DNA of 64,000 nucleotides. Origin: Allodiplogaster sudhausi. Lineage: Eukaryota > Nematoda > Chromadorea > Rhabditida > Diplogasteridae. The stretch is taken from the NCBI GenBank assembly GCA_945643635.1, contig CALZFC010000251.1, positions 1,399,001 through 1,463,000 on the forward strand, written 5' to 3'. The position numbers and the translations under genes are program-made. Numbering within the stretch: position 1 is the stretch's first letter; each line of letters opens with the position of its first letter. Positions 23,655-36,440 of this stretch are shown here, one piece after another. Below the pieces are notes generated by a model. The model searched no databases. It was given only the letters and a program-made list of their open reading frames with translations, and was not told where the DNA came from.

Positions 23655-26600
23655 AAGAGTAAATAAAGAGCACGAGAGAGCGGGCGTAATCAGTAGATAG
23701 TTTTCCAGTCGCAAAGACTGGAAAACTACACAACGGCATAATATTGAGAAAGACGTTGAGGTTCACTTTAGCAGAAAAAAGAGAGATAGTGAGAGATGAT
23801 ATGGAAAACATGGCTGCCTACAGGGAGACAATGAAAGAGCGAGAGTGAGAGAGAGTGATAGTGATAGAGAGAAAAAGAGAGAAAGAATTGAGATAGAGAT
23901 TGTTATGTTATATATTATGCGCTGAAAGCGTGAGAATTAGAGTGAAGTTGAAAAAATACATTTTAAAAAGTCATTGCTATTCGTGGGAACGTTGCAACAA
24001 AAGTTTGCAATTGTCATGGGAAATGTGTGTAAAGTTGTTGATGTTAGACAAATGTTGATGGAAATAGAGAGGAATGTTGAGGGTGATAATCATAGTAATA
24101 TGTAGCGATCACATACGGTGCAATTTACTAGAATAATTAATTTACATAGTAAAATAATTTTTTAATTTGTTTAATTGTAAGTAAAAAAGTAGATAAAAAA
24201 AGTTTAAAAAAATTTCTTTTTAGAACAGAAACTCTCGCTCTCGCTGGTGAGCGTCGGACCCCACGTCAGCGTTGACAACTCGCCGATCAAGGGTTTGCCA
24301 TTCACGTGACCATATTTTATATATGAAGTTGTATGGTTTTCACATTTTTACATACATATACTATCTAATTACAAGTATTATATTATAATTGGTTGCGAGA
24401 AGTTATTCAAAGTAATCAGTTTTACTGAAGGCAAAAAACTCAAAGGGCAAGCACTTGTAGCTGTGACCTTTCTCACTTCCTCTTTCAAGATATATACATA
24501 ATTATCCGCAGTTAATAAGATATTGGAGGCTCGCTTAGTTGATAAAGCACAAAAAAAATAGTGCTTATTACGTTACCAGCAGCAAACTCGCAGATCTCTT
24601 GGTTCTTGTGTAAATGTTTCCGACTGGTCTCGTGACTAAGAAGGTAATACAGTTAATTCTGTTTTCAAACTCACAAAGCGACACCCGTCCACTCTCTCTC
24701 TCTTTCTCTCTATCTATTTCTCTCTCTCTCTCTCTCTTTCTCTCTTCCTTCCCCCCTCTCTCTCTGTCTCTCGGTACTTTTACGGGATACTACCAAGAAA
24801 TGTGCCGCCCTACCCTTACTGCAAGGGGCACTCATTTTCTCATGGCCATAGTAGTATAAAATAATTATCTAGCGTCGCTAGAATGACAGCTGGCGAAATC
24901 CCGCAAACATGGCAATCACAGATGGAATTGTAGACATGTGGGAGGAAAGCGCGACAAGAAAAAATTTCATAAAAAATATTGTTTGGCATAAAAATTCCTC
25001 AAACTGCTGGAAATTTATTTTTATGTGTATATATTTCGTCTATTTTTAACCTATATTTATTAAATTATTCCTATATATACCGCATTTTTTCACTATTGAT
25101 ACCCCTCCCCAGGAACCATTTATCAATAGTCTTACGAGGAAAGGGCACAATTAGTGGGAGGAGAACTATTTTAATGTGAAACCATAAAAATTTGACGACA
25201 ACATTGTATTCTCAAAATAAAATAACCATAGCTCGATTTCAGTGTAATCATCACTAGAATATCTGATTTCACCGTATTAGAAGGTGTGGGCGCTATAGGA
25301 GGGGCTGATGGGTTTCTGCAGACAGCTCAAACAAGTCTGATTTCGTTCAGTATGTACTACATTTCATCATAGCTATTTAGTATGTGTATTGGGTTACATA
25401 CAACTATCTGGGTTATGACAAAAGTTTATCTACAATCAATTATAATAGAAAATGATGATCACAATGAGAGCGAAAGTAGTAGAGGCTAGCTTCTAGCCGC
25501 TAGACATTCTAGAGCGAGTTCTTGGCTCGTTGGCTCCCTCTGGCGGCTGCTTATATATCCGCCGCCGGGCAAGGTGAAGATGATGCAATATTCGCACACA
25601 GAGTAAAAGCGTTATCTAATAATTGTATCATCAAATGTTCTAGAACGTATGACTCATCAAAAGTGTAGAATGGAGCACAGTACGACTATTCCAGAAGGCT
25701 GTATATGAGTCATGTCTCTTATGAAATAATATATGTATGTATGTACATAGGAACAGGATAGGCTTCCAGAGAAATTAAAGAATTGGAATGACATATGTAC
25801 ATACATAGATCTTAGTCTGACAATGTGATATGGAATCAGGAGAATTAAAGGCCGTTCGGCTGCAGCCGAAACAGGGTGTTCTACTATTGGGAGGGTACTA
25901 TTTTTCAATGCCATCTTCACGGAGGGTACAATTAGAGAGTGGTTCTAATAAAGTTGGGGGGGGGGAGGAATTAATAGGGAAAATACGACACATATGTGTA
26001 TGTAAATCTTTAAAATTCTGTATTAAAATTATATATTATATACAGACTATATATCATTATATTTTTATTATACACTAATTATTATTTATGAATATACGTT
26101 TCTCTTCTCCAGGCCGCCTCCGCCCGAACGAGCCGCTCGGCCTGACGCGTCCGCGTGTCCTCGCCGCGTCACTCGCGCTCCTCGACTCGAGCGGAGTCGC
26201 GTCGCTTGAAAGTGGGCGGCTTTCTTTCAAATTTCTATCAAATTTGAAAGACATTTATGGCCAAATATTAATTTTAAAAAAAAATATATTTTTTTTATAA
26301 AAAAAAAATTTGTATAAATAATAGGTAAATATGCAAATTCCAGTGCCCCTCCGCGCCGACAAAAACGGCGCTCTCGTTGGCACGACCGCGTACACGGCGC
26401 ATCAGCTGCTGCTGGCCGTCGGCGCCATTCATGGCGGAGGTGGAAATGTGCGCACTTTTGATCTACGCGCATTTTTGGCACTTTGCCAAAAAAAATTTCA
26501 TACTTCGAATGAATCCCGGAGGCATGAGGTGGTTGACATCCCGATGAACATTACAATTTCATTCAAAATTGCGCTAAAACAGATATTCCAGTGATGATTA

Positions 26601-28956
26601 CGTTGGAGTCGAGCTATTATTCTTGTTTTTTTAAAGATTAAAATGTTGTTAGTATTAAAAAAAGTACACCCCACTCTAATATTGCCCCCTCTCGCAAAAG
26701 CTGTGCTTGCATTGTTTTTACAAGTCACTTTCCAGTCGGACGAGAGTGCGCCTGGCAAGGAGACGGCAGGCGGTGAGGCTTCCGAAGCGGAATCCGAAAA
26801 TGAGCCTATCTTCGCCGCGGTCGCACGCCTCACGACGCCACGCGACTACTTTAGCATTGCGCGCGTCGTCGACCTGCAAAAGTGTGTTATTCTTTTTTTT
26901 AAATATTTTATTTGTTAATTAAAAAAACTAATTATTTCACTTCTTTATTTCCTATCAATTAAACAATAAAAAAGGTTTTTTTAATGCCAGAAATTATACA
27001 GAATTTAGGTCTTATGGTATAAAGCAATAAAATATTACTATAACTTATAAAAAAAATATTATTTAATTGACTACAAATAAAAAAAATAATAATTTCCAGT
27101 GTCGCCGCGCTGACGGACGCAAGCCGCGCGCTCATGACGTCGATCTGCGCCGGAGAGAAGACGGCCGGCTGGGACTTTGTCATCACAGCCGGGCGCGCCG
27201 AATCGGGCGAAACGCGCGAATTCTTCGTGCACCGCCGCGCCTTCTCCGCCATCTCTGATCAGTTCAAGTGGGGCGTCTTTTCGGTGTGCGGTCGCCGCCG
27301 TTTCTAACCGTGTATGCTTCAGTGCGGAAGCCATAGGGGTGTTCTGATTATGAGAATACGCACACACAATTTGCATGTCTATAATTATAAAATAAAAATA
27401 TAAAATATAAAACTATAAAAATATATATTTACTAGAATAATTTCCTAGCGCCGTCTTCGAGACGGGCAACTCGTTCGCCAATCACATCCTGCACGTCTCG
27501 CACGAGAATCGCGTCATTCTGCCCGCGATCAGTGGGCGCGACATGAAGACTGTGCACTTTTTTGAATTCGCGCCCTTTTTGAATTAATTTTTTGGCAGTG
27601 AGCGAAGAAATTATCTTCTGTAATCGATTAGCAGTTTTGATTGCTTAGATCATTTATACGTTATTCTTAAGCATTACTTCCAGGATGTAGTCAGCGACAA
27701 GTGTATAAAATACAAAGTAAATTCTTTGGAAGTGTAAATCAAAATTTAAACTTTGCTCCAATACTCAGATTATCTATTAATTTTTTCCCCAGATTGTGCC
27801 TCTGGCGTACGCGCTCGCCGCCCCTCTCCCGGATGACTTCCGTCAAATCGCCGCTCTCGGCCCCGCGCTCTGCGCGCTCATCAATCGTGACGTCATCGTC
27901 ACTCATGTATCAGAAATTTGATTTAATTGCAATTTGAAAAGCAAAACAATTTTGTATCAGTAAAATATGATTAGCAACAGTATTTCGCAAGTATAACGAA
28001 TATATGTACCTTTTTTCCAGGTCTTCCCGCAGTGGGAGCGCGAGATCATTCGCGGCGCGCTCTCTGTTGATGTTCGCTTTAATTTGTTATTTTATTTTTT
28101 AAATCCAATTTTTACATTCAAACTTTAACTATCTTCTTTCTTTGAAAAGGCGGTATTTTATGGAAATAAATATTTTATATTAAAATATTTATTTACTATG
28201 ATAACTAATAAAATTAATAAATAAATACATTTCTAGAAGTCGGCCCCTCTTGCCGCGGCCGTCGAGTGCTTCCGTCTCCTGACCATCGTCTACACTTGCC
28301 CTTACGGCGCTCTTCCGGCTGCGAAGCGAGCTTGCGTCGCCGTTCTCGCTGATATTGTATGCCTTATTTATTTATTTATTATTTATTTATTGCATTATTT
28401 ATTTATTTATTAAAAAAAATTCTTTATAGAATTTCTTCTTATTTCACTTATTCTTCTTTGGTTTAATCTTTTACTTTTGCCGTTCATTCTTAATTAATAT
28501 ATTTTTTATAGAATTAATTAACCTTTTTCAATTAACTCCTCTTCCTCCTGCCGCCAGGTGAACACGGTGGAGACGGAGAGCGAGCAGGCGTGGCTCGACG
28601 ACCAACTCGCGCCCGAGCTCGAGCGTCGCGGACTCAAGACTGCGCACGCTGGGGTTCTGTCGTTTTCTTTTTGCCAATTTAAACTTCTTATTTATTGGCT
28701 CTCTGCCAACTCGGTATTCAGAGATACAAGTACCCTCTCTTTTATAGCTCCATTTGGACCTCAAGTAATGATTTGATTTTTTTTATCGATTCACATTTTG
28801 GCACTCTGCCAACTTTGCACACAATTATGAGATGACGTCACTTTCCAGCCGATCCTCTCGGTGCTCGGTCGCCACCTCACGGCGGTCAGGGCTGTCAAGA
28901 AGCGCGCCGAGCGTGCGGACGTGCCCGCCATCGACAGCGGCGAGTGGAAGGACTGA
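20894..28956 (+). CDS. Multi-exon intracellular protein with a BTB/POZ-like segment (482 codons in 14 exons)
   Basis: Exons with consistent phases: 20894-20960, 21334-21443, 23206-23305, 24224-24292, 26113-26211, 26344-26447, 26736-26881, 27100-27267, 27449-27551, 27793-27906, 28021-28065, 28237-28356, 28558-28653 and 28849-28956 (TGA). The first start is not visible; the acidic exons at 11571-12175 are candidate upstream exons (568 aa in total). Exon codons strongly favour G/C at third positions, unlike the AT-rich introns. The segment WDFVITAGRAESGE, then REFFVHRRAFSAISDQF, looks like the start of a BTB domain (buried VH after a beta strand). The upstream segment LWSYALRITRV..LSLSLVSVG may be MATH-like. 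The intron after 21443 starts GC (AAG|GCGAGC), a GC-AG intron. Introns hold long CT and GA tracts. The BTB assignment is tentative; gene structure is better supported than function. Confidence 0.55.
20990..21330 (+). repeat. Long CT-rich tract forming most of an intron
   Basis: The intron between exons 20894-20960 and 21334-21443 is nearly all CT-rich and merges into the acceptor cttccag, acting as an over-long polypyrimidine tract. Confidence 0.9.
23077..23200 (+). repeat. Degenerate (CCTAAAA)n tract, telomere-like
   Basis: Repeats such as cctaaaatcc, aaaccctaaaatcctaaaac and ccctgaaaccctgag run up to the splice acceptor ctttcag at 23205. It resembles a diverged interstitial C-rich telomere-type repeat, but the register is irregular. 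Confidence 0.6.
23306..23672 (+). repeat. (GA)n tract containing a 158-bp tandem duplication
   Basis: The marker acagtgagaaagagacagg occurs at 23381 and again at 23539, with matching flanks (gaagatagaagagagaagat and the aagaaaaaaag segment). The tract therefore holds two copies of a unit of about 158 bp. It starts immediately after the donor of exon 23206-23305. Confidence 0.85.
25075..25205. mobile_element. Diverged MITE copy related to 16302-16482
   Basis: ccgcattttttcactattga, then ccatttatcaatag and gaggaaagggcacaattagt parallel the 16310-16370 copy. The right end is less clear. Confidence 0.45.
25868..25990. mobile_element. Partial MITE copy related to 16302-16482
   Basis: ctactattgggagggtacta, tttttcaatg, ggttctaataaag, a G-run and the terminal gggaaaatacgac match the right two-thirds of the 16302-16482 element. 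Confidence 0.55.
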
Positions 28957-31100
28957 AATGGTAAGAGATCCGAAAACTCCCATTTGAATTCCCGCCCTTT
29001 CTCCTGAATCACGGAGCGAGTAGCATTCATATTCAGAAAAGGATATTAATCTGTCCAGGTGAGATTATAATAGCCTCATGCGAAATCCATTGGGGACTTT
29101 CGACAGAAAAAAAAATCTGATTTAATGCTAATACTCCTCTTATAATTTCAGTGAGTTTTCCTCAACATTGCCGGCTTCCTTCACAACATCGCCCGCCTCT
29201 TTTCCTTCATTATTTGTTTTATCTCCCGCCCTTCCGCCTTTTAAATGCATAAATGTTTATTTCGTTTGTGTTCGATCCGACATAAAAAATAGAAATTGGA
29301 GGTCATTTATTCATTATTCGTTCATCAGCTCGCTATTCCGCCTTTCTCAACCATCTCTAAACAATCTCTTTTCTCTCTGCTTGTATTTGCCTCTCTCACT
29401 ATCTCACTCTCTCATTATCTCTATCGCTTTCGTTATCTCTCGTTCTGACTTTTAATGCCATTCTTCTTCCAATTGTTAACCACCATTCATTCTGCTTGAA
29501 TAACAGGTGGTTCGAAGGTGCACAACAACCATATGACTGCATCGTATTTCTCTTCTCCTGACCGGAGAGTCTTACGGCCCTTCTTTATTAGGATATAAAT
29601 TAAAATATTTCCGACTTGGCAATGCAATTAAAGTAGTAAAATAAAAGGTATACATATTAACACAACTATACTAAAAACCTGCCAAACACATTTATAGTTT
29701 TGAACCCCCACTTGAACCCGCACTTGTCTAAGAAAGAATGTTTTTTTTTATAGAAAACATTAAACTTTGTTTCTCTTCAGCATTGTAGGAATAATAACCC
29801 AACAGTAGTAGTTGGATATTCATTTTCATATTGCTCAAACAATATTTAGAAAAAAGAGAAAAGGAAAAAATATTTAGATAAATTAATTAGTTGGCCTGAA
29901 CAAAAAAAATGTCCCTGTAGTTTTTCATTTCTATTATATTTTCTACACGAACTGAAAATATACTTTAAAAGAATAAACACTGATAAAATTCAACATTTGA
30001 ATTGCCGCGAAGACATCCAATAATGAATAACAATTTTTACGTTTCGTGAAAGAAAAATTTTGTTTCTATAAATGTTTAATTAATTTATTAAGAAACTTCT
30101 TCGGATTTGATGCGAAAGGAAAAACAATGAAAAAAAATAAGCCCGTGGTTTTCGTTGCCCTTCTCGCAACAAAAGATGATAAGAAACGCAGTTCCTTCGA
30201 TTTGTTGACGGAGCGGTAGAAACCATAATTGCACAAAGATTTTTGACCATTTCACATTACGTACTTCTTTAAATGTTTCTAAAATAGTATTAAAAGTGCT
30301 TCAAATATATCAGTAATATTGTTGCAAAAAATTAAATTTATTTTTTTCTCTCGTCTCTCTATCTCTCTCTTTCTTTTTGTCTTTCTTATCAGCATGACAA
30401 GACTCATCCGCACTGCCTCAGCTATAGCCCGAGCTCGTGGATGCGATTCGCGTCCTCTTCGACATCCTCGACACTGAACGCGCCGGATAAGTCAGCTATG
30501 AAAAGGTGGGAATTTCAAATTTTTATGTGTATTTTTTTCGATTGGAAATTTTTTCTTTCCACCCGATACGCTCTTCTTGTTCCCCTCGATAGAAGCCGAA
30601 TTGCTCTTCCGGCAAAATGTCTCGACAGCCATCAAGGATGGCAGGAAAGAATGGGATGGGAGAATGGTGAGAGATCCAAAAAACCGTATTTGAATTCGCG
30701 CCCTTTCTCCTGAATGAAGGGAATTGTAGCATGCATATTCAGGAGATTGAGGCTATTAATGTGTCAGATGAATATCACGCGAAATGCATTATGAATTTTT
30801 AAGAAAAAAAATACAAATACAAAAAAACCTTCTTATTCAAAACTAATAATTGCATAAATGTAAAAAATTTATTATTTGACCAATTCATACAAATTACGAG
30901 TATCTACTTTACTCAACGCATTCGCTTTTATAATTTCAGTGAGTTTTCCTTCATGTGGCCCGCCTTTTTCTTCTTTCATTATTTGTTTTATCTCCCGATC
31001 TTCCGCCTTTTGAATGCATAAATTTTTTTTCGTTTGCATAGCTTTTCAAGATAAAAACGAAAAGCACAATTGGAAGTCATTTATTCAATTCTTTCTTTTA
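28957..31100 (+). repeat. Duplicated segments downstream of the BTB-like gene (28950-29320 and 30655-31075)
   Basis: Copy 1 begins at the stop codon region: atggtaagagatccgaaaac, tttgaattc, ccctttctcctgaat, then ttataatttcagtgagtttt, cattatttgttttatctccc and ccgccttttaaatgcataaa. Copy 2 carries the same blocks in order with small changes. The spacing is about 1.7 kb. The stretch between the copies (29320-30390) is AT-rich with no gene that I can see. Confidence 0.75.
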
Positions 31101-32385
31101 AAATCTCAAATGAATAGACATATTCAGATATTTGAAAAGAGCTCGTCAGTGGCATACCTATATTGTATTTTAAAGGGTGTTTTTTAAATGTGTTGACGTA
31201 TGACGGTAACATTTCACCTCTAATTATACTTACAAGCAAAATTGATAGGAGAGTCAGGTGCCACTTGTGTAGCTTCAGAAATGATCAAATGGCCTTTGGC
31301 AAATAGCTGTTCTATGATTTATGCATATCCGTTCATTAGAAACAGATTTGCACACCTGCCTTTTAGGGCGGAAAGAGCGACAATTATCAACGAATGAGAG
31401 AGAGAGAGAGAGAGAGAGAGATTGAGAGAGACAGAGAGTTTTAGAGTATGAGAGTGAGAGAAAGCGGACGAGAAAGAAAAAGAGAAAGAGAAAGAGAAAA
31501 AGAAAGAGAAAGAGAAAAAGAGAAATAGAGAGAGAGAGAGAGATCAAGAGAGGGAGGGAGGGAGAGCGAGAGAGAAAGAGAGAGAGAGATATAGAGAGAG
31601 AACGAGAAAGAGAACGCTAAAGATAAAGAGTAAGAGAAAGAGAAAGAAAGATAAGGAAAGAGCGAAAAGGAAAGAGAAAGAGTAACAAAATGAGAAAGGC
31701 AGAGAAAGATAAAATTGATATAAAGAGGAGATCAACGGTTACCACGGAAACATGGCTGTATGCAGAGGAAGAAGAGATACATATCTGAAGAGAGATACAA
31801 ACTTGGAGATTTAGCTCCTTTTTGCCTTTTGGAGGAGGCGGATTCGAGGGGATAATATGTCGGCTTAGCTGCTGCATATAAAGCAGCCCATAGGCTCATA
31901 TTATCAATCCGGCGTCTTATTTTCTACGTATGCGCGTCAAAAGTGGCATTCTTACTTGTTTGTTTCTCTATTTTTTTAGAAATATTTTCAACGCTACCAT
32001 GCAAAGTCAATTAGCACACCTCCAAAGTTATGGAATTTTTCAACAAAAATTTTTTTCCAACTCCAATAATCGAGAACTCCTCAAAAGCGGGGAACACTTA
32101 CATACATCTATTTACTGTACCGGTTTTTACTGATTGTGAGCCGTTCTCTCTGGCGATGCCACTGATATTCCTGTTGCTTGAAAACTTGCCTGAACGTGCA
32201 ATATTTGCCTTCTCTCCTCTATTGGCTCTTCTTTATCGCAAACTTTTGTTTGTGCCGTTCCGAGCAGCATTTTTTTTTATTTCTTCTTCGTCTTCTTCTT
32301 CTTTGAATGTTGTCATAAGCTGGCTCTTTTTTCCACGGTGATTCCTTGCAGTCGCGTCAGTGCAGAAGAGCTCTAGAAGATGTTT
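30396..32385 (+). pseudogene. Decayed EF-hand-like gene with nonsense codons
   Basis: Exon-like segment 30396-30504 follows ctttcttatcag and precedes aaaag|gtggga. In one frame it reads PELVDAIRVLFDILDTERAG then a TAA, then VSYEK. An upstream TAG and TGA occur in the same frame. A second exon-like piece after cttgcag at 32352 reads RVSAEEL, TAG, KMF. The sequence resembles paired EF-hand helices (possibly the N-terminal domain of suppressor-APC-type proteins; weak). With the stops it cannot make a protein unless they are splicing artefacts. Confidence 0.4.
31397..31722 (+). repeat. (GA)n tract
   Basis: About 325 bases of GA-rich simple sequence with ggga and gata interruptions, between the two parts of the decayed EF-hand-like gene. 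Confidence 0.9.
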
Positions 32386-32390
32386 TTTCT

Positions 32391-32434
<44 letters not shown>

Positions 32435-33190
32435 CCACTCACTCTCCATCCTCCTTCCTTCCTGTAATCTGTCAGCGTTTCCACTAACGTGTACTGCCGG
32501 CATCAAAGAACAAACGTGTTTTCTGGTGCGTTTTCTGCATAAAACTTGACAGATGTCAATGACAATTGGCTGTCATCATATGCATATTAATGATTCGAAA
32601 AGTAAAATATTTCACTATATTTCATTCCTCTAAACGATTCTCTCAAGTTCTCCTGGTCAACCTAGGGAGCGGCCGAGATATAGGAGAGGAAACCTCTTTC
32701 TTACATTCATTTATTCGTGGGGAGCATGCAGTGGGTGATCACTGCCTTAAGAATGGAGAGTAATCGAGCCACCCCCCACGTCATGGCACCCTAACCTCTC
32801 TGGCATCCTGTTGCCATTTGTTCCCTTCCCCCCCCCACGTTTGACCCACGGCAGTGTTAGAAGAAAGTGTAAGGTGGCAAGCGAGAGATATGGACAAAGA
32901 GAGAGAGAGAGAGAGCGAGAGAGAGAAATGGATAGAGAGAGAAACAGAGTGTGAAAGGGAGCGAGAGAGAGGGGAGAGAGAAACAAGAGAAAGATACAAG
33001 GCAAAGAAGGATGAAGCGAGACAAGCCCATGAGAAATATTGTTCCTCCAGGGTTCAGAGCGTTAAAGTTGAAAAGCGCCAACTGCTGTTGTTGACAATGA
33101 TGCCGGACACTTGCTTCCTTCTGTCTTTCTCTCTTTCTCTCTTTCCCTCATCTCTCTTTCTCTCTTTCCCTCATCTCTCTCTCTCTCCCT

Positions 33191-33230
<40 letters not shown>

Positions 33231-33432
33231 ATCTCTCTCCCTCATCTCTCTCTCTCTCTGTAACTCCCTCTCTCTCTCTCTCTCTCTTTCCACTCCATTC
33301 CTATCTGTTTTTCTTACTCTCTCCTTCTCTAGTTCTTGAATGTCCGCTCTGCACCGAGAAATGCGCCACATGCCCTCTCAACTTGCGAAGAGCTCGTTTA
33401 CCAGGTACATATTTCCGTCTATCTCTTCCTCT

Positions 33433-33478
<46 letters not shown>

Positions 33479-34520
33479 CTCTCTCTCCCTCTCTTTCTCT
33501 CTCTCTCATCCTATCTAACCTCATCTCTTATCAGCGTTGGCCATGTCCTCGTCTAAATTTACGCTCTAAATCTCTCGGTGCCTCTGGCAATGTGCCACTT
33601 GAATGCCCACTATCTGCGGATTATGCCCACCGAGATCTCGAAGGATTGTAAGAGTTAGAGGAAGATAAATATAATCCTCTTCTCTTCCTTCTTGGCGTCA
33701 ACAGCTATTCAGCTTTTGTCTGCAGAATTTCGTAAGTGGAGATGCAGACAAGACATGCCTTCCTTAATATGACAATAACAAAATACCTATATCAAAGATG
33801 GATTAAGGATGAATCGGTGCTTGCGTTCAGTTTGTAAGGCCATCCACACGAAATATACATAGAATGAGGACTCCTTTTATCCAGTTTTTCCATGAATACA
33901 TGGATAAATGGATAAAAGGCGTTTTCAAAGATGATGACTCTGTTAGAAATTATAGCCATCTTAATACATGTCTTGATATGAGCTTATGACAGAAAAGAAA
34001 TGAATCTATGCATTTGTCTACATTCGTCTTGACTTAATCCCACTCAATTTCCTCTTCAGACAGATTTATAGTGATATATAATGACACTTTCGTGCGATGT
34101 ATACATTTCCTTGCATATGTACATATATGTATGTATGTATCTACATAGCCCAGGCTAGCTAAACGGGCGTTAAGAGTCTCTCTTATTTTCTTTTACTTTC
34201 TCAATCACTCCATCGTTCTTCTCTTTCTCTGCCTCCCGCTCTCTTCCTTCATTTTCCATCTTTCTTCCAGTGTAATTAATTGTTTACCGTGCCACAGTTT
34301 TCCTTCCGACTTTCAGCAAATTTGCAATGTTCCCACGACGCCTTCCTCGGAACAGAGAGTGAAAGTGAGCGAGAGAGAGAAGAAGAGAGAGAGTGAGCGA
34401 GATAGCGAAAGCTGAGAGAGCGTAGGGAAGACGAGAGAGCGAGAGAGAGAGAGAGCGAGCGAGCGGAGAGAAAAAGTGAAGCGGGGAGACAAAAAAGAAT
34501 GGAAGTGTGGAACACGCCGG
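32391..34520. repeat. Alternating CT and GA microsatellite block
   Basis: CT tracts at 32391-32445, 33121-33332 and 33417-33520, and GA tracts at 32894-33000 and 34361-34475. An exon-like segment (33333-33401, bounded by ctctag and caggtaca) can be read through in one frame, but I cannot assign it to a gene. Confidence 0.8.
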
Positions 34521-34917
34521 ATATTATAAATATATGGATATTATAGATATGTATGTAGGAAAATGACGAATTAGCAGAAATGGCTTAAACTGAACAAAGA
34601 GATTTGGTTTTGATGTAGCAGTTGATATATAAATGAGCAGATTACCTATTTTCCTTCAACATTATTTTTATTAGAATGCTAGATTTAACAGCCATTTATT
34701 GACTAATGTGATAAAATTTTAGGATCAGAAAAATACGACTTTGGGACAGTTCTCTGTTTTTTTTCTCTAAAATAATAACATCAAGAAATTAGGTTTCGAA
34801 AAGAGAAAGGCACGAATATTGACATAGTGTGATCATCCGTTCAGTCCTTCTTTCTGCCTCACAAATTCGTTCTGCAGTGTTCTTCCTTTTCCACTCTCTT
34901 CCTCTGTCCTAATCGTC

Positions 34918-36440
34918 TCACTCTTTTTCTTTCTCTCTTTCTCTCTCTCTCTTTTTGTCACTTTTTTCCCTCACTCTTTCTCTTTCTCTATCTCTCGCTC
35001 TCTTTCTCTCTCTCTCTCTCTCTGCTTCCATTCCTTTCCCTCTATTTCACCTTACTCCTTCCTCGAACAGTTTTCCGTTACAGTGCGAGTCTCTTGTGAA
35101 GCATCTCTGATCTTTGCCCTTTTCCCTTACGTTTTTTCCAGTCTCACCCATGGAAAGTACACAAGTATCCGTGGAAGTAGAAGTTTTCTCTGTATATCTG
35201 GAAGCCTAGAAAGAGAGAGATAGAGAGAGATAGAGAGAAAGGATAAAGAAATAGAACAGGGGTTAGAGAAATAAAAAGGGTAAGAGAAAGAGTGACAAAG
35301 GGAGCAGAGATAGAGTTAGTGAACGAGAGAGGAAGAGAGGGAGAGAAAGAGAGCGAGAGTAGAGAGAGAGAGGCAGTAAGAGAGAAAGCAAGAACAGAGA
35401 TAGGGAGAAAGAGCAGAGGGAGAAAGGAAGAGAGAGAGAGAGAAAGAGAGTGAGAGAGAGAGAAAGTGAGCAGAGATCGAGAAAGTGAGAGTAGAGATAG
35501 AGAATTAGCAGCTCGAAAGATCAAAGACATAGAAACTTGAAGATGTGCCAAACGTGCCGATCCATCGAATCTGGGGACTCGACGGCGGGGGGAGGATGGT
35601 CTTAGGCTTAGGCCGGTTGTAGGGGTCACGGGTGGGGGGAGAGAGGAGTAGAGGAGAGGGATTACAGTGGAGAGAGAGAGAGAGTGAAAGGAAGAGGAAG
35701 ACGTGAGAGAGAGAGAGTGCGAAGATGAGAGAGACATGTAAGAGAGGTAGAAGAGAGAGGAGAGAGATAGAGAAAGAGAGAGAGAAAGCGGACGGCGGCA
35801 GCAAAACTGAAAGGGTTTTACAGCGCGTAGCGGGATGCCATCGCAGGAGGAGATCCGAGATCGGCGGTGTGGGGCTACAGCGTGTGGCTTGTTGACGACT
35901 CGGTGAGGAAAGAGAGAGAGGGAGATAGAGAGAGAGCGAGAGAGAGAGAGAGGAGAGAGAGAGGGAGATAGAGAGAGAGCGGAGAGAGAGAGAGCGAGAG
36001 AGAGAGAGGAGAGAGAGAGTGAGAGGGGAGAGAGGGAGAGAAGAAAGATATAAAGAAGCCGGGTTGATGGCCAGAGAAAGACAGTGAACCAAAACTGCAG
36101 TGGCAATCGCCACCCAAACAACATGTTTGTCGGTAACAACTCTCAAGCCTCCGTCCTCCTCGGATGTCAACCTCTGACAATGAGATGCCCTGAAGGAAGA
36201 GAGAGAAAGAGTGATGGAGATGGAGAGTGGGAGAGAGAAAGAGAGAAAAGTGATGGGCACGGAAAGATAGAGCTAGAGAGAGAGAGAGAGCGAGAGAAAC
36301 AATAGAAATTTGGGTGACCACAGGCACTGGCTACAGAGGACTTCTTTAAGAATAGCACAATTTTACATAAGGAAATATTTAAAACACATTCCAAATCCTC
36401 TCTCTCTCTCTCTGTCTCTGTCTCTCTCTCTCTCTTTCTT
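34918..36440. repeat. CT tract followed by an 850-bp GA-rich block
   Basis: CT-rich 34918-35055, then GA-rich 35205-36060 and 36193-36302, then CT 36398-36440. The long ORFs over this region are low-complexity artefacts of the repeat. A unique island at about 35520-35640 and 35800-35900 breaks the repeats without a recognisable domain. Confidence 0.85.

Noticed and set aside
23215..23811. 198-codon minus-strand ORF with signal-like hydrophobic repeats
   Set aside because: It overlaps a GA array with a 158-bp duplication and an exon on the other strand; low complexity only.
30396..32385. Alternative genetic code with TAA/TAG as Gln
   Set aside because: Arginine kinase, globin and the transposase all end at conserved lengths on TAA, so the standard code holds; decay is simpler.
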